This document shows positions 15,129-22,085 of a DNA stretch of 63,587 nucleotides, one piece after another (position 1 is the first letter of the stretch; every line of letters begins with the position of its first letter). The notes beneath the pieces were generated by a model. That model saw only the letters and a list, made by a program, of their open reading frames with translations. It was not told the origin of the DNA and did not search any database. The stretch is from NCBI GenBank assembly GCA_902767135.1, contig CACXGE010000023.1, positions 1-63,587 of the forward strand, given 5' to 3'. This stretch comes from an uncultured Lachnospiraceae bacterium. GTDB taxonomy: Bacteria; Bacillota; Clostridia; Lachnospirales; Lachnospiraceae. The position numbers and the translations under genes were made by a program.

Positions 15129-15723
15129 AAAACTTCTCCACCACCTTATTTATCTCATTAGAATCAGCACATATGTATTTTGTTGTTTCTTTTCCGTTTT
15201 GGTCAATAGAAAAACATTTTGCTTTTTTACCCATAGATATCTCAAACTCTAAATAAGCTCCATTATCCAAATCATACTCAAATTGTATAGACTCACATGC
15301 AGTAGGAAATATTTCTGGCTGGTAATTCAACTCCATAACAATTTTTTTTGTTATTTCAATCAATTCTTTGTCAAATGCTTTTGCCCCTTCTTCGTCCCAT
15401 CCATCATTCAAATCTGCAATTTTACTGAGTTTATCTATATTATCTATTTTTTCACTATTTATCACTATACTATCCAAACTTTCATTATTATTACTGTTAG
15501 TATATCTTGATAAATCATAACTTATACCTTTTGTTTCTGAAAAAGTTATGTATATGTTATTTTTCCCTATACTTTCTTGTTTATAATCATTTTGTACCGG
15601 TTTTACATCCACAACTAATGATGAACTTCCAAAACACAGATATGCTGTACAGCACATTCCTCCAATAAAAGTGCCACACATTCTATTAATGGTCATTCCT
15701 GATTTGTTCTGAATTACTTCCAT
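15121..15723 (-). CDS. Second gene of an unrecognised cassette (GWD-motif protein)
   Basis: A 200-residue protein from the ATG at 15723 (AGGTGAGTGATT upstream; the GTG at 15729 overlaps that box). The first 60 residues contain a hydrophobic Gly/Cys-rich stretch (CGTFIGGMCCTAYLCFGSSS). The C-terminal half has the motif LNDGWDEEGAKAFDKELIEI and then a PTACESIQFEYD/LEFEI segment. Proteins with GWD-x-x-GA followed by an IQFEY strand are widespread and uncharacterised, usually in small operons. It overlaps both neighbours, so the three products are probably made in fixed ratio. Confidence 0.7.
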   Translation of the reverse strand: MEVIQNKSGMTINRMCGTFIGGMCCTAYLCFGSSSLVVDVKPVQNDYKQESIGKNNIYITFSETKGISYDLSRYTNSNNNESLDSIVINSEKIDNIDKLSKIADLNDGWDEEGAKAFDKELIEITKKIVMELNYQPEIFPTACESIQFEYDLDNGAYLEFEISMGKKAKCFSIDQNGKETTKYICADSNEINKVVEKFYG

Positions 15724-15725
15724 AA

Positions 15726-16133
15726 TCACTCACCTACAATCACTTCAATTTTATATTCTCCTATTATCTTATTATTTACACTCACCTTCGTAGTATAAAG
15801 TCCAGGTTCTCTAATGACCAGATTTCTCATGTCCAAATTAAATTGCATTGCCGCTGGCTTTTCTGTCTTTATATTTTCTTTTGAAATTGGTAACTCAATA
15901 TCCTTTGTGTCATATATTACTGTTCCACTTGGTGCCACAAATTCCAATCTAACAATATTTTTGGAAGTTATATTAAATCCTGCTATGTTGCATGAAATAG
16001 CAAAAGAATAATTTCCTGGTATTGCTACCGGTGCTAATACCTGTAATGGGTTTACAATTTGTGGTCTCGGACCATTTTGTGTTATTTCAGTTTGAATAGT
16101 ATCGCAATATGTAAATGACGAAATATACTCCAT
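15726..16133 (-). CDS. First gene of an unrecognised cassette (beta-sandwich protein)
   Basis: A 135-residue protein with alternating hydrophobic strands (YSFAISCNIAGFNITSKNIV, then VIREPGLYTTKVSVNNKIIG). This fits an immunoglobulin-like beta-sandwich, possibly of the DUF6941 kind. There is no signal peptide. GGAGGGATGAAGC precedes the ATG. It is the promoter-proximal gene of the cassette. Function unknown. Confidence 0.65.
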   Translation of the reverse strand: MEYISSFTYCDTIQTEITQNGPRPQIVNPLQVLAPVAIPGNYSFAISCNIAGFNITSKNIVRLEFVAPSGTVIYDTKDIELPISKENIKTEKPAAMQFNLDMRNLVIREPGLYTTKVSVNNKIIGEYKIEVIVGE

Positions 16134-16344
16134 GCTTCATCCCTCCTATGTCTGACATATAAAAATCACATAACTTATATAACCATTTTGCACAATGTTA
16201 TATATTTATTATATTTTTTCTACATTTATATTACCATTTTCCCTAAAAAAAGTCTATATTCACAATTGACAAAACAATTTTTATGAATTTATGTACAATA
16301 TGCATTTTGCTGTTTTGTATATTCTATATAATTGTATCATTTTT

Positions 16345-16373
16345 TTGAATTTTATATTTTAATACGTTGTAAT
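16345..16373 (+). promoter_or_regulatory. Candidate promoter of the HicB gene
   Basis: TTGAAT (16345-16350), 17 bp, TGTAAT (16368-16373), followed by the 13-bp palindrome TTGTATGATACAA (16388-16400) just upstream of the ribosome-binding site. A related half, TTGTATCAT, lies at about 16332-16340. HicB proteins repress their own promoters, so the palindrome is a likely operator. Confidence 0.45.
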
Positions 16374-16420
16374 ACGTGTTAAAATAATTGTATGATACAA
16401 AAGAAAGGAATTTATTGCTT

Positions 16421-16816
16421 ATGAACAAATTATTTTATCCCGCATTATTTCACACCGCAGAGGAAAGCGGATTTTTTGTTACATTTCCCGATTTTGAGGA
16501 ATGCCTTACCGAAGGAGACACAATGGAAAGTGCTTATGAAATGGCCGTGGATGCGTTAGGACTTACAATTTCAGACCGATTACAGAACAAACAGAAGCTT
16601 CCTGCTCCCTCTTCTTTTCAGGATATCTTTGTAAAAGATGGCTGTTTTTTAGTGATTGTTGAGTTTGATAAGCTTGCTTACAACAAAAAACATAACTCCA
16701 AGGCCGTCAAAAAGACTCTTACCATCCCAGAATGGTTAAACGAAGAAGCTATGGAGCGCGGTATCAACTTTTCCCAGGTTCTCCAGGAGGCTCTTATTCA
16801 GAAAATTTCTGTATAG
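16421..16816 (+). CDS. HicB-family antitoxin, without a visible HicA
   Basis: A 131-residue HicB protein starting at 16421 (AAGAAAGGAA upstream). Residues 1-75 are the partial RNase H fold of HicB (AEESGFFVTFPDFEECLTEG, DTMESAYEMAVDALGL). The C-terminal 35 residues are a ribbon-helix-helix DNA-binding domain (KKTLTIPEWLNEEAMERGIN). HicA, the small mRNA interferase that usually precedes it, is not found in the AT-rich 250 bp upstream or in the integrase downstream. It may be an orphan regulator or an anti-toxin against a host HicA. Confidence 0.88.
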   Translation: MNKLFYPALFHTAEESGFFVTFPDFEECLTEGDTMESAYEMAVDALGLTISDRLQNKQKLPAPSSFQDIFVKDGCFLVIVEFDKLAYNKKHNSKAVKKTLTIPEWLNEEAMERGINFSQVLQEALIQKISV

Positions 16817-16868
16817 GTTTATTTTACCATGTATATTTTTTACCAAAATTCAAGAAAGGATGATGACT

Positions 16869-17939
16869 ATGAAAAATCCAAACGGTTACGGAAGTGTGAT
16901 ATACCTCGGCAAAGGAAGAAGGAAGCCTTATGCGGTACGAATCACAGATGGTTTTCGTAAAAACAAAAAAGGGGCTTACGTCCAAAAATTTAAGTATCTT
17001 GAGTATTTTGAGAAAAGTAAGGATGCATATGTATACCTTGCTGAATATAACGCTGGTGTAAAAGTAAAGGAACATGTGTCTCTTAGCAACCAGCCTACCT
17101 TTGCAGAAATCTACGAACTGTGGGTGGAATATAAACAGCATCTCAAGAAGGCTCCCGGTGCTTCTACTATTCGAAACTACGGTATTGCTTTTAAACATAT
17201 GGCAGAATTACACGACCTCAAGTTTGTGAATATACGATTGCAGGATCTACAGACCTGCGTAAATAAATATTCTGAAAAGTCTGAATCTACCGTTTCCATG
17301 ATTCGATGCGTTCTATTTGGAATGTATGACTATGCTATGAAGTATGAAATCGTAGAGAAAGACTACTCCAAGCTTGTTGATTATCAATACACAGCGAATC
17401 AAGACTCTTTACATTCTTCATTTTCGGAAGAAGAGATAAAGAAACTGTGGGCAAACCAAGACAAGGAATATATTGATATTGTACTTATGCTTATTTATAC
17501 CGGTATGCGTGCGTCTGAGATATGCGGAATACTCACAGAGAATATACATCTGGATGAACATTACCTCATTGGAGGAATAAAAACCGATGCAGGAAAAAAC
17601 AGAATTATCCCGATTCATGACAGCATCCTTCCGTTTTTCAAAAAACACTACTGTAAAGATAATAAGTATTTTCTTATAAACAGTGTCGGGAATCGCTATC
17701 AATATGCTGCTCTGAATTCCAAGCCTTGGAAAACCGCAATGATTAGTATGGGTATGGAACACACCCTCCACGATACCAGACACACCTGCGCTTCTCTTAT
17801 GAAGGAGTACGGTGTGGATGATTATTATCGCAAACTAATCCTCGGCCATTCCATCCAGGATTTCACAGACAGGGTTTATACATCCACCACAATCGAAAGA
17901 CTGGTGGCAGAAATCAATAAAATATCTGTGCCAAGATGA
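16869..17939 (+). CDS. int: Tyrosine recombinase (integrase)
   Basis: A 356-residue phage-type integrase. The N-terminus has an AP2-like arm-binding region (NGYGSVIYLGKGRRKPYAVR), then a SAM-like core-binding domain (about residues 80-165). The catalytic domain has R in TGMRASEI, K in KTDAGKNR, H-x-x-R in LHDTRHTCAS, H in ILGHS and the nucleophile in RVYTS. The ATG at 16869 has AAGG nine bases upstream, while two earlier ATGs touch that box. It lies at the element end, facing the repeats at 17943-18014 that are likely arm sites. Confidence 0.95.
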   Translation: MKNPNGYGSVIYLGKGRRKPYAVRITDGFRKNKKGAYVQKFKYLEYFEKSKDAYVYLAEYNAGVKVKEHVSLSNQPTFAEIYELWVEYKQHLKKAPGASTIRNYGIAFKHMAELHDLKFVNIRLQDLQTCVNKYSEKSESTVSMIRCVLFGMYDYAMKYEIVEKDYSKLVDYQYTANQDSLHSSFSEEEIKKLWANQDKEYIDIVLMLIYTGMRASEICGILTENIHLDEHYLIGGIKTDAGKNRIIPIHDSILPFFKKHYCKDNKYFLINSVGNRYQYAALNSKPWKTAMISMGMEHTLHDTRHTCASLMKEYGVDDYYRKLILGHSIQDFTDRVYTSTTIERLVAEINKISVPR

Positions 17940-17942
17940 CAC

Positions 17943-18014
17943 TGTATACTACCTGTATACTACGTTTTTTATCTATTTATTTTGTATACTACCTGTATAC
18001 TACTTGTATACTAC
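17943..18014. repeat. Five TGTATACTAC repeats at the integrase end
   Basis: Copies at 17943-17952, 17954-17963, 17983-17992, 17994-18003 and 18005-18014. Each contains the palindrome GTATAC. Spacing is 11 bp within a group and about 29 bp between groups, so all sit on the same face of the helix. This is the expected layout for integrase arm-type binding sites at the attachment region. Confidence 0.75.
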
Positions 18015-18049
18015 GCCAATAATTTTATACTATTTTTACCTTTTTCCGC

Positions 18050-18087
18050 ACAAAAGAACCCCCGAAAATACTGGATTTTCGGGGGTT
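18050..18087 (-). terminator. Terminator of the infC-rpmI-rplT operon
   Basis: AACCCCCGAAAAT (18057-18069) and ATTTTCGGGGGTT (18075-18087) make a 13-bp perfect stem. On the minus strand it is followed by CTTTTG. It lies 10 bp beyond the rplT stop codon. The element joins the chromosome just beyond it. Confidence 0.9.
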
Positions 18088-18096
18088 GAAATTTTT

Positions 18097-18453
18097 CTAA
18101 GCTAACTTAGACTTTGCAAGTTCTGCAAGTGTTGCAAATCCTTCAGCGTCGTTTACTGCCATTTCAGCAAGCATCTTTCTGTTTACTTCTACTCCAGCAA
18201 GCTTTAATCCATACATAAATTTGCTGTATGATAATCCGTTGATTCTTGCTGCTGCGTTAATACGTGCAATCCATAACTGTCTGAACTGACGTTTTCTTTC
18301 TTTTCTACCTGCGTATGAGCTTGTTAACGCTCTCATTACAGACTGCTTTGCAACTCTGTACTGCTTAGAACGTGCTCCTCTGTAACCCTTAGCTAACTTT
18401 AAAACTCTTTTATGTTTTGCCTTAGCGTTCATTCCGCCTTTAATTCTTGCCAT
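18097..18453 (-). CDS. rplT: 50S ribosomal protein L20
   Basis: A 118-residue L20, the usual length. Recognised by [20 protein letters not shown], the basic N-terminal tail and [20 protein letters not shown]. It binds 23S rRNA early in 50S assembly. It is last in infC-rpmI-rplT, 18 bp after rpmI. In Firmicutes L20 also represses this operon through the leader RNA. Confidence 0.99.
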   Translation of the reverse strand: MARIKGGMNAKAKHKRVLKLAKGYRGARSKQYRVAKQSVMRALTSSYAGRKERKRQFRQLWIARINAAARINGLSYSKFMYGLKLAGVEVNRKMLAEMAVNDAEGFATLAELAKSKLA

Positions 18454-18471
18454 TTCTTTTTTCCTCCTATA

Positions 18472-18669
18472 TTAGATGTATGGTAAAATCTTCTTCATTG
18501 TCTTAACGTTTGTTGCATCTGTCATAGCTGGCTTTCTAAGATTTCTCTTTCTCTTAGTAGACTTCTTAGTTAAGATATGGCGCTTATAAGCTTTATTTCT
18601 TTTTAACTTACCTGTACCTGTTGCTTTGAAACGCTTTGCAGCGGCTCTTTTTGTTTTCATTTTTGGCAT
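18472..18669 (-). CDS. rpmI: 50S ribosomal protein L35
   Basis: A 65-residue L35 ([20 protein letters not shown], then [11 protein letters not shown]). Standard length and strongly basic. It is the middle gene of the operon and lies 85 bp downstream of infC. Confidence 0.99.
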   Translation of the reverse strand: MPKMKTKRAAAKRFKATGTGKLKRNKAYKRHILTKKSTKRKRNLRKPAMTDATNVKTMKKILPYI

Positions 18670-18754
18670 TTTAATATTCCTCCTATACTAACTTTCTATA
18701 ATAAACTGTAATTCTTCAGCCCCTTCCAGTTATCTGAAGTATCACATTTAATAA

Positions 18755-19261
18755 CTAACGTTTTTCTGATAAAAACATCATAATACTTCTACCTTCCAGT
18801 TTTGCAGGCTTCTCAATTACTGCTACATCTGACAACTGTTCCGCAAAATCATCCAGGATGTGTTTGCTTTGCTGCATATGTGCCATTTCTCTACCACGAA
18901 AACGCAAGGTAACCTTTACCCTGTCTCCCTTTGCAATAAACTTTCTTGCGGCATTTACTTTTGTACGTAAGTCATTTTCTTCAATATTTGGAGATAAACG
19001 AACTTCCTTCACATCAATAACTTTCTGCTTTTTCTTGGCCTCTTTTTCTTTTCTTGCCAACTCATATCTGTACTTGCCGTAATCGATAATCTTACAAACA
19101 GGCGGCTTTGCTGTTGGAGCAATCTTTACCAAATCAAGTTCTGCCTCTCTTGCCAAAACATATGCTTCCTTGGCTGACATAACACCTAGCTGTTCGCCAT
19201 CTTCCCCAATTACACGTACTTCTTTGTCTCTAATTTGTTCGTTAATCATTAATTCGCTAAT
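18755..19261 (-). CDS. infC: Translation initiation factor IF-3, ATT start
   Basis: IF-3 of about 168 residues. The N-terminal domain has INEQIRDKEVRVIGEDGEQL and the C-terminal domain has KVTLRFRGREMAHMQQ. I place the start at ATT (19259-19261), 8 bp after GGAGGT, giving ISELMINEQ. Firmicute and enterobacterial infC genes use this rare codon so that IF-3 represses its own synthesis by rejecting non-standard starts. The first ATG (19249) has no suitable ribosome-binding site. Confidence 0.95.
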   Translation of the reverse strand: MSELMINEQIRDKEVRVIGEDGEQLGVMSAKEAYVLAREAELDLVKIAPTAKPPVCKIIDYGKYRYELARKEKEAKKKQKVIDVKEVRLSPNIEENDLRTKVNAARKFIAKGDRVKVTLRFRGREMAHMQQSKHILDDFAEQLSDVAVIEKPAKLEGRSIMMFLSEKR

Positions 19262-19447
19262 AACCGTGCACCTCCATCATATTTTGAAAATAACAATTTC
19301 TTATTCTTAGACAACAAAAAAGCAGATAACAAAATTATCCACTTCTCACATTGTAACAGTCCTCTGTTTCAATATTAACGCTTAGTCGCCTCTGCGCTAA
19401 GGTGAGAGTGAATCCTCTACTTTGTTTTACTCATTATTCCTAAGAAC
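19262..19447 (-). ncRNA. L20-type leader of the infC operon
   Basis: A structured leader of about 185 nt lies between the promoter and infC. Its distal part is an intrinsic terminator: stem GTGGATAA / TTATCTGC (about 19322-19342 in window coordinates) followed by six T (19316-19321). A GC-rich segment with repeated CGC/GCG (about 19385-19405) lies upstream. Position, presence of a transcription terminator before infC, and the operon match the L20 leader of Firmicutes, in which L20 binding promotes attenuation. Confidence 0.75.
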
Positions 19448-19453
19448 TCTTGT

Positions 19454-19482
19454 ATATTATCATAATCTTTTCCTAATGTCAA
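19454..19482 (-). promoter_or_regulatory. SigmaA promoter of infC-rpmI-rplT
   Basis: On the minus strand a perfect TTGACA (19477-19482), 17 bp, TAATAT (19454-19459). Confidence 0.85.
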
Positions 19483-19587
19483 CAATTTTTTAAATTTTTT
19501 TGCCAATTTTCCCCAAATCATCCCTTGGGAATATTTTTTTTATTTTTGCACATATTAATCCCGAAGTATATATAAGGAGGATTTATT

Positions 19588-19902
19588 ATGACAAACTTAA
19601 CCTGTAATGCTCATTGTTGCACCTATAACAAAGACAATCTTTGCTCCCGTGGTGATATCCTGGTCACTGGTACCGGTGCCAACCACCCCAGCCAGACAGA
19701 ATGTGACAGCTTTATTGGAGCCGGACGAGACTGTTACTGTAACTCTTCTTCCAGCGGCAAAGAATCTATTTCCATTGCCTGTGAAGCTATTAACTGTGTT
19801 CACAACCAGGATCGCAACTGCTCCGCCAACCATGTGGGAATCAATGGCAGCAAGGCTCACTCCAGCTCTGAGACAGAGTGCTCCAGTTTCCAAATGAGAT
19901 AG
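19588..19902 (+). CDS. DUF1540 protein with two Cys-rich repeats
   Basis: A 104-residue protein made of two DUF1540 units. Each follows C-x3-C-x-[YH]-N..D..C ... S-x-T-E-C-x-S-F: CNAHCCTYNKDNLC in the first and CEAINCVHNQDRNC in the second. The cysteine spacing suggests metal binding. The family is typical of anaerobic and spore-forming Firmicutes and has no settled function. AAGGAGG precedes the ATG. It is followed by a hairpin repeat (19938-19968) that may end its transcript. Confidence 0.9.
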   Translation: MTNLTCNAHCCTYNKDNLCSRGDILVTGTGANHPSQTECDSFIGAGRDCYCNSSSSGKESISIACEAINCVHNQDRNCSANHVGINGSKAHSSSETECSSFQMR

Positions 19903-19937
19903 TCCTTTCCTATTTTGTATGCATGGGAACTTCCCAC

Positions 19938-19968
19938 GTAACAGTTTGGCCTATGGCTGAACTGTTAC
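19938..19968. repeat. Dispersed hairpin repeat, copy 1
   Basis: The arm GTAACAGTTTGGCC pairs with GGCTGAACTGTTAC around a TAT loop. The flanks ATGC-GGGAA and TTCCC-GCAT extend it into a longer interrupted palindrome. The same hairpin recurs at 26823, 29326 and 58399. Confidence 0.85.
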
Positions 19969-20107
19969 ATTCCCACGCATATGATTCATACATCTTATTG
20001 ATTTTCTCCCAAAAAAATGGTAGGATTTTTTTGTACTTTGGTATCATATTCAACATCGCAAAAATTCTGATTCAGAACATAAAATACACAAGGAGAACAT
20101 ACAACTG

Positions 20108-21400
20108 ATGAATCAATATCTAAAAAAATTCAAATTATACTTTATAAACCAAATGGAAACTTTCATGTTGTACATAAAAACATTTCTGAAATGGCTGTTT
20201 CTATCCATTATCATGGGGGTGGTTTGTGGAATCGCAGGAACCCTGTTCCATTATTCTGTTGATTTTGCCACAGAAATGCGTACTTCCTATCCCTACCTTA
20301 TTTTTTTGTTTCCCATCGCCGGAGTTTTTATCGTCTTTTTATACCGAGCTTGTGGTATCAAAGAGGACAAGGGAACAAACGCTGTGCTCAATTCTGTCAC
20401 TTCCCGTGAGAAATTACCTCCTCAAATGGGATTTCTGATTTTTATCGCAACCTTCCTTACCCACCTAACCGGTGGCTCTGCCGGCCGTGAAGGTGCAGCA
20501 TTACAAATTGGCGGCAGCATTGCAGCCACATTTGATAAAATTTTTCATTTTACAGAAGAAGACAAAAGAATCCTTACCATGTGCGGCATGAGCGGGCTGT
20601 TCTCCGCATTGTTCAATACCCCTATCACTGCTGCCGTATTTTCATTGGAGGCAATCAAAGTGGGAAACATATTTTACGGTGCACTGATTCCTTGTCTAAT
20701 GTCTTCTGCGGTAGCTTTCGTTTTTTCGCATTATTTTAATATTCGACCATTAAGCTACCGGATAGCAGGTTTTCCAGCCATCCGCCCAGACACATTAGTA
20801 AATGTTGTAATTTTTGCAATTCTCTGCGCATTAGTTGCCATACTATTTTGCATTGCAATGAAATATACCTCGAAACTCTTTCAAAGGGTTTTTAAAAATC
20901 CTTACCTTCGTATTCTGGCAGGTTCCGCTTTCCTTATAGCGATGACTTTTGCTTTTAACACTACAGACTATAATGGTGCCGGAATGAATGTAATTGCTGC
21001 AGCCATTCACGGGGAAACAAAGCCTGAAGCCTTTCTACTAAAAATTTTATTTACAGCCATTACCTTAGGTACCGGATTTAAAGGCGGTGAAATTGTTCCC
21101 GTGTTCTTTGTAGGCTCTACTTTTGGTTGTTTTGCCGGCTCACTTCTTGGACTAGAGCCTGGATTTGCTGCCGCTTTGGGACTAACTGCTGTGTTTTGTG
21201 CCTGCGTTAATGCTCCTCTTGCTTCTATTTTTCTCGGTGTAGAATTATTTGGCTCAACAGATATTTTACTATATGCCATTGTTTGTGCCGTCAGTTATAC
21301 GTTATCGGGAAAGTACAGTCTGTATAGCAGTCAGAAATTTTTATATTCCAAAAAAAGTCCTGGATATTTACTGGAAAAGCACCACAAATCGGTTTTGTGA
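20108..21400 (+). CDS. ClC-family chloride channel or H+/Cl- antiporter
   Basis: A 430-residue membrane protein with about ten hydrophobic segments. ClC signatures are GSAGREGAALQIG (the filter and gating Glu), GLFSALFNTPITAAVFSLE and GFKGGEIVPVFFVG. The gating glutamate is kept. No CBS domains are fused. The residue equivalent to the internal proton glutamate cannot be set by eye, so channel versus antiporter is open. Likely roles are acid resistance or fluoride/chloride export. AAGGAG lies 11 bp before the ATG, a rather long spacing. Confidence 0.92.
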   Translation: MNQYLKKFKLYFINQMETFMLYIKTFLKWLFLSIIMGVVCGIAGTLFHYSVDFATEMRTSYPYLIFLFPIAGVFIVFLYRACGIKEDKGTNAVLNSVTSREKLPPQMGFLIFIATFLTHLTGGSAGREGAALQIGGSIAATFDKIFHFTEEDKRILTMCGMSGLFSALFNTPITAAVFSLEAIKVGNIFYGALIPCLMSSAVAFVFSHYFNIRPLSYRIAGFPAIRPDTLVNVVIFAILCALVAILFCIAMKYTSKLFQRVFKNPYLRILAGSAFLIAMTFAFNTTDYNGAGMNVIAAAIHGETKPEAFLLKILFTAITLGTGFKGGEIVPVFFVGSTFGCFAGSLLGLEPGFAAALGLTAVFCACVNAPLASIFLGVELFGSTDILLYAIVCAVSYTLSGKYSLYSSQKFLYSKKSPGYLLEKHHKSVL

Positions 21401-21408
21401 TTCAATGC

Positions 21409-21435
21409 AAAAGGGATGGCTTGGCCATCCCTTTT
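21409..21435. terminator. Bidirectional terminator
   Basis: AAAAGGGATGGC and GCCATCCCTTTT form a 12-bp stem with a 3-nt loop, with T-rich sequence on both strands. It separates the convergent ClC and SEC-C genes. Confidence 0.9.
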
Positions 21436-21460
21436 ATCATTACCTATTTCCACTTTCAGA

Positions 21461-21967
21461 CTATGCGTTCTTTCCACAACACTTCTTATACTTTAAGCCA
21501 CTTCCACATGGACATGGATCATTACGTCCAATCTTTGGTCCCTTTACAATAGTTCCAGAAGCTTTCTGTTCTCTGTATAGTTTCTTCTTCTCTTCTGCTG
21601 TGAAAATTTTATCCCACTGTGGAAGTTCGTATAACCAATCCGCCTTGGCATCCACCATGTTTTTATACAGCAATGCATTGTCAAAATCAAGACTTACCAC
21701 TGTATCTTCTTCCATAGTTTCAATATCATTTGGCTGTTTTAAACTGTCATTGATACCATCCAAAAAACCAGTCATATTAAATACATCCGTTCCGTATTTT
21801 TCAGCTAATTCCTTCACTGTACCGCTGACCGCTTCCTCTGAATTTTCCAAAAGTTTTTCATAGATTCCTTTTTCTAATAAAAAATACGTACTCCAGAATT
21901 TCTGTAATGTTCCTTTGTCTGTATTCTCATTATAAGCTACTTTACGCCATTCTTCTAATAATGCCAT
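21461..21967 (-). CDS. SEC-C motif protein
   Basis: A 168-residue protein. It ends with the SEC-C zinc motif: [19 protein letters not shown] at about residues 148-166. This C-terminal tag occurs in SecA and many stand-alone proteins and can bind SecB or ribosomes. The first 140 residues are an acidic helical domain I do not recognise ([20 protein letters not shown]). Single gene with a terminator shared with the ClC gene. Confidence 0.85.
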   Translation of the reverse strand: MALLEEWRKVAYNENTDKGTLQKFWSTYFLLEKGIYEKLLENSEEAVSGTVKELAEKYGTDVFNMTGFLDGINDSLKQPNDIETMEEDTVVSLDFDNALLYKNMVDAKADWLYELPQWDKIFTAEEKKKLYREQKASGTIVKGPKIGRNDPCPCGSGLKYKKCCGKNA

Positions 21968-22085
21968 ATTCTTACCACCTTTATCTCATTTATTTTTTGC
22001 AAAATGCACCTACCTTATTTTTATTTATTTTGGTGCTTTTGTCAATACTTATTTTACATTTTCTTTTATCTCTGCAGTAAACATT

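Larger units (their letters stand above)
1..18050. mobile_element. Right part of an integrated element (prophage-like), left end outside the window
   Basis: The stretch joins a tyrosine integrase at its right edge, an XRE repressor with divergent promoters, and a long leftward operon of phage/plasmid genes (ssb, parA, parB, HUH rep, DnaQ-like exonuclease, many small unknown genes). It abuts the rplT terminator of the core infC-rpmI-rplT operon. No capsid, portal, terminase, relaxase or conjugation gene is visible, so prophage, phage-plasmid or integrative element cannot be told apart. The right boundary is placed between the integrase-proximal repeats (17943-18014) and the rplT terminator (18057). 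The left boundary is not in the window. Confidence 0.85.

Noticed and set aside
17943..18014. CRISPR array at the integrase end
   Set aside because: Units are 10 bp with 1-bp or 19-bp gaps; too short for CRISPR and better explained as integrase sites.
19597..19893. Overlapping frames on both strands across the DUF1540 gene
   Set aside because: The DUF1540 frame has AAGGAGG and the repeated cysteine pattern. The other two frames have neither.
21249..21863. Rightward open frame of 204 codons across the ClC end and the SEC-C gene
   Set aside because: It runs through a strong terminator and opposite a gene with a clear zinc motif.
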